From the NCBI RefSeq assembly GCF_040365005.1, contig NZ_BAABWV010000007.1:143076-207075 (forward strand): a DNA stretch of 64,000 bases. Reading direction: 5' to 3'. The notes under the pieces were generated by a model that was not told the origin of the DNA, did no database searches, and was given only the letters and a program-made list of their open reading frames with translations. Made by a program: the position numbers and the translations under genes. Of the stretch, positions 28,326 to 37,991 are shown piece by piece. Numbering within the stretch: position 1 is the first letter of the stretch; every line of letters starts with the position of its first letter. This stretch comes from Antarcticimicrobium sp040365005 (lineage in GTDB: Bacteria > Pseudomonadota > Alphaproteobacteria > Rhodobacterales > Rhodobacteraceae).

Positions 28326-28386
28326 ACGCGCCGCTGCAAAGCGATCCATAAGTCAACCGAAGAGACCCGAGCGGGAGAAGCCAGGG

Positions 28387-28824
28387 ATGACAGAGCAGAC
28401 GGGACAATGCATGTGTGGCGCGGTCACCATCACCGCCGCGCTGTCGGACGACCAGATGACGGCCTGCAACTGCGACATGTGCCGCCGCTGGTCAAGCTCG
28501 GCCTTCCTGTCGGTGCAGGTCGACCAGGACAGCATCGTGATCGACGGTCCGGTCCGGCGATTCCAGTCCTCGGAATGGGCCGAGCGCGGGTTCTGCGACA
28601 CCTGCGGCTCCAACCTGTGGTATCGCATAACCGCCGAGGGGCCGGGCCAGGGCCAGTACAATTTTGCCGCCGGATTGTTCGATACCGGCGAGAAGAAGAT
28701 CGGGCGCGAGTTTTTCGTGGACACCAAGCCGCAAGGCTACGGCTTTGCCGGGGACCACAGCCGCCTGACCCAAGCAGAGACATACGCGCTGTTCGCGCCG
28801 AATGAAGAAGGAGAGACCCAATGA
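28387..28824 (+). CDS. GFA family (glutathione-dependent formaldehyde-activating-like / CENP-V) protein
   Basis: A 145-residue zinc-binding protein of the Mss4-like fold. Cysteines sit in QCMCGAV, ACNCDMCRRW and FCDTCGSNLW, the conserved zinc-site arrangement of this family. Many members are annotated as S-(hydroxymethyl)glutathione synthase, but most are of unknown function. It sits between gltD and gltB, and its stop overlaps the gltB start by four bases (ATGA), so it is translationally coupled to gltB. Its role in the operon is unclear. Confidence 0.88.
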   Translation: MTEQTGQCMCGAVTITAALSDDQMTACNCDMCRRWSSSAFLSVQVDQDSIVIDGPVRRFQSSEWAERGFCDTCGSNLWYRITAEGPGQGQYNFAAGLFDTGEKKIGREFFVDTKPQGYGFAGDHSRLTQAETYALFAPNEEGETQ

Positions 28825-31800
28825 CCAAGTATGATGCCGATTGGGTGGCGCAGGAAACCGCGAAGCGGGCCTGGATGGCCGAGAACGGCATGTATGCCGA
28901 GTCCGAAGAGCATGCCTCCTGCGGGGTGGGCCTTGTGGTGTCGATCGACGGCAAGAAAAGCCGCAAGGTGGTCGCCGCCGGGATCGACGCGCTCAAGGCG
29001 GTCTGGCACCGGGGCGCGGTGGACGCCGATGGTAAGACCGGCGACGGCGCGGGTATTCACGTTCAGATCCCGGTCCCGTTCTTCTATGACCAGATCAAGC
29101 GCACCGGGCACGAACCGCGCAAGGACGAGCTGATGGCGCTGGGCCAGGTGTTCCTGCCGCGTACCGATTTCGGCGCGCAGGAGATGTGCCGGACCATCGT
29201 CGAGACCGAGGTCCTGCGCAAAGGCTACTACATCTATGGCTGGCGTCACGTGCCGGTCAACATCGACTGCCTGGGTGACAAGGCCAACGCGACCCGGCCC
29301 GAGATCGAACAGATCATCATCTCGAACTCCAAGGGCGTCGACGAAGAGCGGTTCGAGCGTGAGCTTTACGTGATCCGCCGCCGGATCGAAAAGGCCGCCG
29401 CTGCGGCCGGAATCGGCGGGCTCTATATCGCGTCGCTGTCCTGCCGGTCGGTGATCTACAAGGGCATGATGCTGGCCGAGCAGGTCGCCGAGTTCTATCC
29501 CGACCTCAAGGACGAGCGGTTCGAAAGCGCCTTCGCGATCTATCACCAGCGCTATTCGACCAACACCTTTCCGCAGTGGTGGCTGGCCCAGCCGTTCCGC
29601 ATGCTCGCCCACAACGGCGAGATCAATACGCTGAAGGGCAACGTCAACTGGATGAAAAGCCACGAGATCCGCATGGCCAGCGCGACCTTTGGCGAGATGG
29701 CCGAGGATATCAAGCCGATCATCCCCGGCGGCAGCTCGGATTCCGCCGCGCTGGACGCCGTGTTCGAGGTTCTGGTGCGCGCCGGGCGCAAGGCGCCGAT
29801 GGCGAAAACCATGCTGGTACCCGAAAGCTGGTCGCAACAGGCGGTGGAACTGCCCAAGGCCTGGCGCGACATGTATTCCTACTGCAACTCGGTGATGGAG
29901 CCCTGGGACGGGCCGGCGGCGCTGGCGATGACCGACGGCCGCTGGGTCTGCGGCGGGCTGGACCGCAACGGGCTGCGCCCGATGCGCTACGTGGTGACCG
30001 GCGACAACCTGCTGATCGCGGGCTCCGAGGCCGGCATGGTCCCCGCCGACGAGGCCACCGTGCGCGAAAAGGGCGCGCTGGGGCCGGGCCAGATGATCGC
30101 GGTCGACATGGCCGAGGGCAAGCTGTTCCACGACACCGAACTCAAGGACAAGCTGGCCGCCGCCCAGCCCTTTGGCGAATGGGTCAGCAAGATCAACGAT
30201 CTCGACGAGGAACTGTCTAAGGTCGGTGAAAAGCCCCTGTTCACCGGCGACGATCTGCGCGCGCGGCAGGTGGCCGCCGGCTATACCATCGAGGAGCTGG
30301 AACAGATCCTGGCCCCGATGGCCGAAGACGGAAAAGAGGCGATCGCCTCAATGGGCGATGACACCCCCAGCGCGGTTCTGTCGAAACAGTACCGCCCGCT
30401 CAGCCATTTCTTCCGCCAGAACTTCAGCCAGGTCACCAACCCGCCGATCGACAGCTTGCGCGAATACCGGGTGATGAGCCTCAAGACCCGCTTCGGCAAC
30501 CTCAAGAACGTGCTCGACGAGGACAGCAGCCAGACCGAGATTATCGTGCTGGAAAGCCCCTTTGTCGGCAACGGTCAGTGGGAGGAACTGGTCAAGCATT
30601 TCAACGCCGACCTGGTCGAGATCGACTGTACATTTGCCCCCGGCGAAGGCGCGCTGCGCGAAGGGCTGAAGCGGATCCGCGCCGAGGCCGAGGACGCGGT
30701 GCGCTCGGGTGCGGGGCACCTGGTGCTGACCGATCATCGCTCGGGGCCCGACAAGGTCGCGATGCCCATGATCCTGGCCACCAGCGCGGTGCACAGCCAC
30801 CTGACGCGCAAGGGGCTGCGGACCTTCTGCTCGCTCGGCGTGCGCTCGGCCGAGTGCATCGACCCGCATTACTTCGCCGTGCTGATCGGCTGCGGCGCGA
30901 CGGTCGTGAACCCCTACCTGGCCGAGGACTCCATCGCCGACCGGATCGAGCGCGGGCTGCTGGACGGCACCCTGACCGAGAACGTGGCGCGCTATCGCAC
31001 GGCCGTCGACCAGGGCATGCTCAAGATCATGTCCAAGATGGGGATCAGCGTCATCTCGTCCTATCGGGGCGGGCTGAACTTCGAGGCGGTGGGCCTGTCG
31101 CGGGCCATGTGCGCCGAGTTCTTCCCCGGCATGACCAGCCGCATCTCCGGCATCGGGGTCAGCGGCATCCAGCGCAAGGCCGAGGCGATCCATGACCGCG
31201 GCTGGTCCGGCGGCGCCCAGGTTCTGCCCATCGGCGGCTTCTACAAGTCGCGCAAATCGGGCGAAACCCACGCCTGGGACGCGCAGGGCATGCACATGTT
31301 GCAGATGGCCTGCAACCGCGCCTCTTACGAGCTGTGGAAGCAATACTCGGCCAAGATGCAGAGCAACCCGCCGATCCACCTGCGCGACCTGCTGGACGTC
31401 AAGCCGCTGGGCAAGCCGGTCCCGCTGGAAGAGGTCGAGAGCATCACCGCGATCCGCAAGCGGTTCGTCACCCCGGGCATGAGCCTGGGCGCGCTGAGCC
31501 CCGAGGCGCACAAGACGCTGAACGTGGCGATGAACCGCATCGGTGCCAAGTCGGACAGTGGCGAGGGCGGCGAGGATCCGGCGCATTTCGTGCCCGAACC
31601 CAATGGCGACAACCCCAGCGCCAAGATCAAGCAGGTGGCAAGCGGCCGCTTCGGCGTCACCGCCGAGTACCTCAACCACTGCGAAGAGCTCGAGATCAAG
31701 GTTGCGCAGGGCGCCAAGCCCGGCGAGGGCGGCCAGCTGCCCGGCATGAAGGTCACCGAGCTGATCGCCCGGCTGCGCCATTCGACCAAGGGGGTGACGC

Positions 31801-33353
31801 TGATTTCGCCGCCGCCGCACCACGACATCTATTCGATCGAGGACCTGGCGCAGCTGATCTATGACCTGAAACAGATCAACCCGCGCGCCAAGGTGACGGT
31901 CAAGCTGGTGGCCAGCTCGGGCGTGGGCACCATCGCCGCCGGCGTGGCCAAGGCCAAGGCCGACGTGATCCTGATCTCGGGGCACAACGGCGGCACCGGG
32001 GCCAGCCCGGCGACCAGTATCAAATATGCCGGTCTGCCGTGGGAAATGGGCCTGACCGAGGCGCACCAGGTGCTGGCGATGAACCACCTGCGCGACCGGG
32101 TGACCCTGCGCACCGACGGCGGGCTGCGCACCGGGCGCGACATCGTCATGGCGGCGATGATGGGCGCCGAAGAGTTCGGCATCGGCACCGCCGCGCTGAT
32201 CTCGATGGGTTGCATCATGGTGCGCCAGTGCCAGTCGAACACCTGCCCGGTGGGCGTCTGTACCCAGGACCCGAAACTGCGCGACATGTTCACCGGCAGC
32301 GCCGACAAGGTGGTCAACCTGATCACCTTCTACGCCCAGGAAGTGCGCGAGATTCTCGCCTCGCTCGGGGCGCGGTCGCTGTCGGACGTGATCGGGCGGG
32401 CCGATCTGCTGACCCAGGTCAGCCGCGGTTCGGCGCACCTTGACGATCTCGACCTCAACCCGCTGCTGATCACCGTCGATGGCGCGCATGAGATCGTCTA
32501 TGACCGCGACAAGCCGCGCAACGTGGTGCCCGACACGCTGGACGCCGAGATCGTCCGCGATGCGGCGCGGTTCCTCAAGGACGGCGAAAAGATGCAGCTC
32601 TCCTACGCGGTGCAGAACACGCACCGCACGGTGGGCACCCGCACCTCGAGCCTGATCGTGCAGAACTTCGGCATGCGCAACGCGTTCCAGCCCGACCACC
32701 TGCACGTGAAACTGCAAGGCTCGGCCGGGCAATCGCTCGGTGCCTTCGCGGCGCCGGGGCTGAAGCTTGAGGTCTCGGGCGATGCCAACGACTATGTCGG
32801 CAAGGGGTTGTCGGGCGGCACCATCGTGGTGCGCCCGCCGCAGATCAGCCCGCTGGTGGCCGACGAGAACACCATCATCGGCAACACCGTGCTCTATGGT
32901 GCGACGGCGGGCTATCTCTTCGCCGCCGGCCGGGCCGGTGAACGCTTTGCGGTGCGTAACTCCGGCGCCCATGTGGTGGTCGAGGGCTGCGGCTCCAACG
33001 GTTGCGAATACATGACCGGCGGCGTGGCGGTGATCCTGGGCTCCATCGGGGCCAACTTCGGCGCCGGGATGACCGGCGGCATGGCCTATCTCTATGACCC
33101 CGAGGGCAAGGCAGAGACCCTGATGAATCCGGAAACGCTGGTGACCTGCCCGGTGACCATGGATCACTGGGAGGGCGAGCTGAAGGGGTTGATCGAGCGG
33201 CACCTGGCCGAGACCGGTAGCCGCAAGGCCGCCGACATCCTGCAGCACTGGGACCTGGAAAAAGGCCACTTCCTCCAGGTTTGCCCGAAAGAGATGCTGG
33301 CGCATCTTCCGGCCCCGCTGAGCCACGAGGACCAGGCGGTGCCGGCGGAGTAA
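28821..33353 (+). CDS. gltB: Glutamate synthase (NADPH) large subunit
   Basis: A 1510-residue GOGAT alpha subunit (usual length about 1500). After a 33-residue propeptide the mature protein should begin with the catalytic Cys34 (HASCGVGLVVS) of the class II glutaminase domain. The FMN-binding synthase domain holds the stretch SGHNGGTGASPATSIKYAG. The [3Fe-4S] cysteines are in CQSNTCPVGVCTQDP. A C-terminal GXGXG beta-helix domain (about 1250-1450) completes it. The enzyme makes two glutamates from glutamine and 2-oxoglutarate. A clear terminator follows. Confidence 0.97.
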   Translation: MTKYDADWVAQETAKRAWMAENGMYAESEEHASCGVGLVVSIDGKKSRKVVAAGIDALKAVWHRGAVDADGKTGDGAGIHVQIPVPFFYDQIKRTGHEPRKDELMALGQVFLPRTDFGAQEMCRTIVETEVLRKGYYIYGWRHVPVNIDCLGDKANATRPEIEQIIISNSKGVDEERFERELYVIRRRIEKAAAAAGIGGLYIASLSCRSVIYKGMMLAEQVAEFYPDLKDERFESAFAIYHQRYSTNTFPQWWLAQPFRMLAHNGEINTLKGNVNWMKSHEIRMASATFGEMAEDIKPIIPGGSSDSAALDAVFEVLVRAGRKAPMAKTMLVPESWSQQAVELPKAWRDMYSYCNSVMEPWDGPAALAMTDGRWVCGGLDRNGLRPMRYVVTGDNLLIAGSEAGMVPADEATVREKGALGPGQMIAVDMAEGKLFHDTELKDKLAAAQPFGEWVSKINDLDEELSKVGEKPLFTGDDLRARQVAAGYTIEELEQILAPMAEDGKEAIASMGDDTPSAVLSKQYRPLSHFFRQNFSQVTNPPIDSLREYRVMSLKTRFGNLKNVLDEDSSQTEIIVLESPFVGNGQWEELVKHFNADLVEIDCTFAPGEGALREGLKRIRAEAEDAVRSGAGHLVLTDHRSGPDKVAMPMILATSAVHSHLTRKGLRTFCSLGVRSAECIDPHYFAVLIGCGATVVNPYLAEDSIADRIERGLLDGTLTENVARYRTAVDQGMLKIMSKMGISVISSYRGGLNFEAVGLSRAMCAEFFPGMTSRISGIGVSGIQRKAEAIHDRGWSGGAQVLPIGGFYKSRKSGETHAWDAQGMHMLQMACNRASYELWKQYSAKMQSNPPIHLRDLLDVKPLGKPVPLEEVESITAIRKRFVTPGMSLGALSPEAHKTLNVAMNRIGAKSDSGEGGEDPAHFVPEPNGDNPSAKIKQVASGRFGVTAEYLNHCEELEIKVAQGAKPGEGGQLPGMKVTELIARLRHSTKGVTLISPPPHHDIYSIEDLAQLIYDLKQINPRAKVTVKLVASSGVGTIAAGVAKAKADVILISGHNGGTGASPATSIKYAGLPWEMGLTEAHQVLAMNHLRDRVTLRTDGGLRTGRDIVMAAMMGAEEFGIGTAALISMGCIMVRQCQSNTCPVGVCTQDPKLRDMFTGSADKVVNLITFYAQEVREILASLGARSLSDVIGRADLLTQVSRGSAHLDDLDLNPLLITVDGAHEIVYDRDKPRNVVPDTLDAEIVRDAARFLKDGEKMQLSYAVQNTHRTVGTRTSSLIVQNFGMRNAFQPDHLHVKLQGSAGQSLGAFAAPGLKLEVSGDANDYVGKGLSGGTIVVRPPQISPLVADENTIIGNTVLYGATAGYLFAAGRAGERFAVRNSGAHVVVEGCGSNGCEYMTGGVAVILGSIGANFGAGMTGGMAYLYDPEGKAETLMNPETLVTCPVTMDHWEGELKGLIERHLAETGSRKAADILQHWDLEKGHFLQVCPKEMLAHLPAPLSHEDQAVPAE

Positions 33354-33377
33354 CCGCACAGGCACAACAGCACGTGA

Positions 33378-33408
33378 AAGGCCCTGCCGGTTCGGCGGGG
33401 CCTTTTTT
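33378..33408 (+). terminator. Rho-independent terminator of the gltD-GFA-gltB operon
   Basis: AAGGCCCTGCCG pairs with CGGCGGGGCCTT around GTTC, followed by a T-run. It starts about 25 bases after the gltB stop. Confidence 0.9.
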
Positions 33409-33487
33409 CATCGCGACCCGGTGTCCGAGTCGCCTTCGGTCGATTGCCCCTCTTTCGCGTTTTCGCGCCGCCCCCTATAGCTGGGGC

Positions 33488-34231
33488 ATGGCCCGGAAAA
33501 CCAAGACATCCAGATCCGCATCGAAACCCGCGCGAAACCGGCTGCTCGACCCTGTCGTCGCGTTGCTGTTCTGGATTCGCCGCTGGATGCTGCGCCTGAT
33601 ACTTGTCCCCTTGGCGCTGGTGATCGCACTGGTCCTGCTGTTCTCGGTGGTGAACCCGCCGATCACCCACACCATGTGGGTGGAATACGGAAAATACGGC
33701 AAGCTCGACCGAAACTGGACCCCGTTCGAGGCGATGGCCCCGGTGGTGGTGCGGTCGGTCGTGGCCGCCGAGGATGCCAATTTCTGCCAACACTGGGGCT
33801 TCGACCTGGCCGCGATTCGCGCTGCCATCGACGCCGGGGCGACCCGTGGCGGATCGACGATCAGCCAGCAGGTGGTCAAGAACGTGTTCCTCTGGCAGGG
33901 GCGCAGCTGGACCCGCAAGGCGCTGGAAACCGCGATCACCCCGCTGGTCGAGGCGGTCTGGTCCAAGCGCCGCATCCTCGAGGTCTATCTCAATGTCGCC
34001 GAGGTGGGGGCCGGTGTCTTCGGGGTCGAAGCTGCCGCCCGCCGCAACTTCGACGTGGCGGCCCGGGACCTGACCGCGCGGCAGGCCGCCCTGATCGCCG
34101 CGACCCTGCCCGCCCCCCGGAGCCGCTCCGCCGCCAACCCCTCGGACCGGGTGCGGCGACGCGCCGCCGCGATCCAGGACGGGGCGGCCACCATCCGCGC
34201 AGATGGCCGCGCCGATTGTTTCGAGGATTGA
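33488..34231 (+). CDS. mtgA: Monofunctional biosynthetic peptidoglycan transglycosylase
   Basis: A 247-residue GT51 enzyme that polymerises lipid II. A basic N-terminus and a single membrane anchor (LILVPLALVIALVLLFSVV) precede the catalytic domain, with the catalytic Glu in VVAAEDANFCQHWG and the motifs RGGSTISQQVVKN and RILEVYLNVAEVG. No transpeptidase domain is present. The ATG at 33488 (MARKTKTSR) is chosen; the longer frame runs back through the gltB terminator. Confidence 0.95.
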   Translation: MARKTKTSRSASKPARNRLLDPVVALLFWIRRWMLRLILVPLALVIALVLLFSVVNPPITHTMWVEYGKYGKLDRNWTPFEAMAPVVVRSVVAAEDANFCQHWGFDLAAIRAAIDAGATRGGSTISQQVVKNVFLWQGRSWTRKALETAITPLVEAVWSKRRILEVYLNVAEVGAGVFGVEAAARRNFDVAARDLTARQAALIAATLPAPRSRSAANPSDRVRRRAAAIQDGAATIRADGRADCFED

Positions 34232-34293
34232 AAATCGCCGCGCGGCAGGGCATTGGTGATGCTGTACCCCGCAACCAGACTCCCCGGATTCCG

Positions 34294-34959
34294 ATGGCCC
34301 GACTGTATCACGTTCCGCTCTCCCCGTTCTGTCGCAAGGTGCGCCTGGCGCTGGCCGAGAAGCGGGTCGAGGTCCAGCTCGTCGAGGAACGCTACTGGGA
34401 GGCGAGCCCGGATTTCCTGCGCCGCAACCCGGCGGCCAAGGTGCCGGTGCTGCAGATCGACGGGCGCACCCTGGCCGAAAGCGCGGCGATCTGCGAATAC
34501 CTCGACGAAACCCGCACCGATCCGCCGCTGATGCCCCGCGACCCGGCCCAGCGGGTCGAGGTGCGCCGGCTGGTGGGCTGGTTCGACGACAAGTTCCACG
34601 ACGAGGTGACCTCGAAACTGCTCTACGAGCGGGTCAACAAGAAGGTCACCGGCCAGGGCTATCCGGACAGCGGCAACGTCAAGGCCGGCTCAAAGGCGAT
34701 CAAGTACCACCTGGATTACATGCACTGGCTGCTGGACCGCCGCCGCTGGCTGGCCGGCGACGCGATGACCCTGGCCGATTTCGCCGCCGCCGCGCATCTC
34801 AGCTCGCTCGATTACATTTCCGACGTGGACTGGAACCGCTCCGCCGTGGTCAAGGACTGGTACGCCAAGATCAAGTCGCGCCCGGCCTTCCGCTCGATCC
34901 TGGCCGACCAGGTCCCGGGGTTCCGCCCGCCGGCGCATTACACCGACCTGGATTTCTGA
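34294..34959 (+). CDS. Glutathione S-transferase family protein
   Basis: A 221-residue GST. The thioredoxin-like N-domain has LYHVPLSPFCRKVRLALAEK with a Ser/Cys at the active-site position (SPFCRK), the cis-Pro loop KVPVLQ and the glutathione-anchoring LAESAAICEYLDE. An all-helical C-domain follows (about 90-221). It starts 62 bases after mtgA on the same strand. The substrate is unknown. Confidence 0.9.
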   Translation: MARLYHVPLSPFCRKVRLALAEKRVEVQLVEERYWEASPDFLRRNPAAKVPVLQIDGRTLAESAAICEYLDETRTDPPLMPRDPAQRVEVRRLVGWFDDKFHDEVTSKLLYERVNKKVTGQGYPDSGNVKAGSKAIKYHLDYMHWLLDRRRWLAGDAMTLADFAAAAHLSSLDYISDVDWNRSAVVKDWYAKIKSRPAFRSILADQVPGFRPPAHYTDLDF

Positions 34960-35098
34960 CCTCCATCCTCTCAGCGGGTCCGATGATCCGCGATTAACCT
35001 GGCGTTTACCGGGAATGGCACGAGGCTCCACCTCGCGGGACAGGCGGGCGCGCCGGGAAACCACCGGAAACGGCCTTTCGACCGGAGCGTTTTCGGTT

Positions 35099-35134
35099 CC
35101 TCTTCTTCTCTTTGCCAAATACTCCCGCCGGAGG
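35099..35134. repeat. Extragenic repeat, copy A
   Basis: CCTCTTCTTCTCTTTGCCAA followed by ATACTCCCGCCGGAGG. The same sequence with few changes occurs at 49216-49251 (inverted) and about 49258-49289. Here it lies between the GST gene and the convergent response-regulator gene. It probably belongs to a family-wide set of intergenic repeats that may act at transcript ends. Confidence 0.7.
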
Positions 35135-35162
35135 CACGCCGCGAAGCGGCGTTCACCGCGAT

Positions 35163-35864
35163 TCACCCCCAGATCACATCCCCCAGGAATATGTACCCTG
35201 CGCCATAGATCGTCTTGATCAGTCGGGGATTCTTGGGGTTCTCGCGCAGCTTGGTGCGCAGGCGCGAGACCCGGACATCCATCGCCCGGTCAAAGCTTTC
35301 CCCGGCCGCCCCGCCCAGCGCGTCCTGCATCTGGGTCCGGCTGATCAGCCGCTTGGGGCTGTCCAGGAACAGCCGCAGCACCTCTCCCTCGGCATGGGAA
35401 AACGGGGTTTCGGCGCCGCTCTCGTCCTCCAGAACGTAGCGGTCGAAATGGGCGGTCCAGCCGTTGAAGCGCGCGGTCTGTCCCGATTGCGGCGCGGCGC
35501 GACCGGCGCGCAGGCGGGCGCGGATGCGCGCCACCACCTCGGCCGGGTCGAAGGGTTTGGTGATATAGTCGTCCGCGCCCAGTTCCAGCCCGGTCACCCG
35601 GTCCTGCACCTGCGCCCGGCCCGAGATGATGATCACCGTCGCGCCGCGCTCCAGCGCCAGCCGGTGCACCAGCGCCAGCCCGTCGGTATCGGGCAGCGAC
35701 AGGTCGACCAGGCAGACATCCGGCGTGACCCGCTGCAGCGCTGCCTCGAATTCGCGCGCGCGACCGAAGCACTGGGTGCGGAATCCGGCTTCTTCCAGCG
35801 CCTCGGTCAGGATGGCGCGGATCTCCGGCTCGTCGTCCAGGATGGTGACCAGCGGCGCGCTCAT
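35163..35864 (-). CDS. OmpR-type response regulator
   Basis: A 233-residue two-domain regulator. The receiver domain has the acidic pair in TILDDEPEI, the phospho-acceptor Asp in VCLVDLSLPDTDG and the conserved Lys in ADDYITKPFDP. A winged-helix DNA-binding domain (Trans_reg_C) ends in IYGAGYIFLGDVIWG. Its start overlaps the upstream hybrid kinase stop by four bases, so both are made together. The pair is divergent from the FadD-Liv operon, a likely target. Confidence 0.93.
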   Translation of the reverse strand: MSAPLVTILDDEPEIRAILTEALEEAGFRTQCFGRAREFEAALQRVTPDVCLVDLSLPDTDGLALVHRLALERGATVIIISGRAQVQDRVTGLELGADDYITKPFDPAEVVARIRARLRAGRAAPQSGQTARFNGWTAHFDRYVLEDESGAETPFSHAEGEVLRLFLDSPKRLISRTQMQDALGGAAGESFDRAMDVRVSRLRTKLRENPKNPRLIKTIYGAGYIFLGDVIWG

Positions 35865-37783
35865 GCGGCCTCCTCGCCACCGATCAGCGCCGAGAGCTGG
35901 GCGCGGGTGAACGGCTTGGTCAGCACCGGCGCCCGGACAAGGGCGGCGCGGTGCAGCGGATCGTTCTGCGGCAGCGAGGTCATCAGCACGATCGGCGGCC
36001 CGCCCGCCGCTACCCGATCCAGCAGGTCGAGTCCGGTCGCCTTGCCCTGCAGCCGGATGTCCGACAGCACCAGCCGGATATCCTCGACATCGGCCAGGAG
36101 CGCGCTGGCCTCGTCGACCGAGGCCGCCTCGATTACCGTGTGGCCGAGGTCGACCAGCATGTCGCGCACGGCGACGCGCAGATCGTCGCTGTCCTCGACC
36201 AGGAGCGCCAGCCCCCCCGCCATCGGTGGCGCCGCGCGATAGGGCAGCCGCAGGGTCACGCTGGCGCCGCTGGGGGTGTTGCGCAGCCGCAGGTCGCCGC
36301 CGGTGAGCTTGACCATGTCATAGACCATCGGCAGGCCCAGCCCCGACCCCTCGCCGCCCTTGGTGGTAAAGAACGGGTCCAGCGCCTGTTTCAGCGCCTC
36401 GGGCGAGAATCCGGGTCCGGTATCGGTGACCGCGATCTCGATCCAGATGTCGCCGACCGCATGGACCGAGACGGTGATCTGACCGGTGGCGCCACAGGCG
36501 TCGCGGGCGTTCAGGATCAGGTTCAGCAGCGCGTCCTGCAGCATGCCGGGATCCAGCATGATCGGCGCGTCGGGGGCATGGTCCAGCACGCTCAGCCCGA
36601 CCCCCCGCGGCAGGCTGGGCGAGGCCAGGATCTTCAGGTCGTGCAGCAGCGCGTGCAGGTCGGTGGCGCGCGGCCGCAGGGTGCGCTTTCCGGTCATGTC
36701 GGCGATCCGGTCCAGCAGCCGCCCGCCGCGCCGCGCCGTGGCCTGGGTGGCGGCGACAAGTTCCCGCGCCTCCGGCCCGAGCGGCATCTTGGCCAGCTTG
36801 CCCTGCATCCCGAGGATGATGGTCAGCAGGTTCGAGAAATCATGCGCCAGCCCGCTGGTCATCTGCGCCGCGAGCGCGCGCCGCCGGGTCTGTTGCAGGG
36901 CCACCCGCGCCTGGGTTTCCTCGGTGATATCCATCGACATCAGATAGACCCCGCCCTGTCCGTCGGGGGTCAGGGCGACGCGGATTCGGCGCGAATCGTG
37001 GTCCTCGGTGAATTCGAACACCGGGCTTTGCCCGGCATAGGCGGCGTCGAGATGGGGCTTCACCTTGGCAAAGCTGCCGGGCCCCAGCACCTCCGACATA
37101 TGCATGTCGACGATCTCGGACGGGCTGCCGGGCAGCACCACGCTCAGCCGTCGGTTGGAATAGGTATAGTAACCCTGCGCATCCACATGGGCGATATGGG
37201 CTGGCATCATCTCGGTGGTCAGGCGGGTGCGCGCCTCCATCGCGGTCAATTGCCGCTTGGCCTCTTCCAGCGCGGTGATCGTCGCTGCCAGTTCCCGGTT
37301 GGTGGCCGAGAGTTCCTCGGCATGGGCCAGCACCTGGTCCGAAAGCTCCTCGGAGCGGGCGCGCAGCAGTTCCTCGGATCGCTTGGCGCGGGTGATGTCG
37401 GTATAGACGGTCACCCACCCTCCCTGCGGCAGGGGCGAGCCCTCGACCGAGATCGTGCGCCCGTTGGCGCGGGTCCGCTCCATGTAATGCGGTTCAAAGG
37501 CACGGGCCTGCTCGACCTTCTGTGCAACATAGGCCTCCACGTCCGCGACATGGCCGTATTCGCCGGTCTCGGCAAGATAGCGGATGGTGTCGTCGAATCG
37601 GGCCCCCGGTGTCACCAGGCTGTCGGGCAGGTTGAACATTTCCTGGAACCGGCTGTTGGAGACCTCCAGCCGCAGGTCCCGGCCATAGATCGACAGCGCC
37701 TGCGCGATCAGGTTCAGCCCGGCGCTGGTCATTGCCCTGATCTGCTGGTCGGTTTCTGGCACTATGGGGTCCTCCGCGCTCAT
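35861..37783 (-). CDS. PAS-containing hybrid sensor histidine kinase
   Basis: A cytoplasmic kinase of about 640 residues without membrane helices. Two PAS-type sensor regions come first (ALSIYGRDLRLEVSNSRFQE; AHVDAQGYYTYSNRRL), separated by a coiled-coil stretch. The phosphorylated His lies in TSGLAHDFSNLLTIILGMQG. The ATPase N-box is LNLILNARDACG, with G-boxes DTGPGFSPEA and GEGSGLGLPMV. A C-terminal receiver domain ends the protein (LVLSDIRLQG; VLTKPFTRAQL). The start at 37783 (MSAEDPIV) is preferred; an in-frame codon at 37867 is possible. A soluble sensor suggests an intracellular signal. Confidence 0.9.
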   Translation of the reverse strand: MSAEDPIVPETDQQIRAMTSAGLNLIAQALSIYGRDLRLEVSNSRFQEMFNLPDSLVTPGARFDDTIRYLAETGEYGHVADVEAYVAQKVEQARAFEPHYMERTRANGRTISVEGSPLPQGGWVTVYTDITRAKRSEELLRARSEELSDQVLAHAEELSATNRELAATITALEEAKRQLTAMEARTRLTTEMMPAHIAHVDAQGYYTYSNRRLSVVLPGSPSEIVDMHMSEVLGPGSFAKVKPHLDAAYAGQSPVFEFTEDHDSRRIRVALTPDGQGGVYLMSMDITEETQARVALQQTRRRALAAQMTSGLAHDFSNLLTIILGMQGKLAKMPLGPEARELVAATQATARRGGRLLDRIADMTGKRTLRPRATDLHALLHDLKILASPSLPRGVGLSVLDHAPDAPIMLDPGMLQDALLNLILNARDACGATGQITVSVHAVGDIWIEIAVTDTGPGFSPEALKQALDPFFTTKGGEGSGLGLPMVYDMVKLTGGDLRLRNTPSGASVTLRLPYRAAPPMAGGLALLVEDSDDLRVAVRDMLVDLGHTVIEAASVDEASALLADVEDIRLVLSDIRLQGKATGLDLLDRVAAGGPPIVLMTSLPQNDPLHRAALVRAPVLTKPFTRAQLSALIGGEEAA

Positions 37784-37991
37784 GGCTATCACCGCTCGGT
37801 CCGCGACGCAAAGGGGCGGCAAGGCCCCGTAACGCGGGTCGTTTCGATTTCCCGGCCATTGTAACAATTCGTAAGAATCTGGAAAACATCAGGAAAAAGT
37901 TGACGCAGAACTTTTGTCTGTCCCTTATTGGGGCGGAACCGTGAAAACGGTCGGGTCCGGTTGAACAAGCCGGAGTGGGAGGAGATGGAAA

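Noticed and set aside
30348..33365. A 1005-codon open frame on the minus strand opposite gltB
   Set aside because: It is an antisense shadow created by GC-rich codon bias; no domain, no ribosome site, and gltB is certain.
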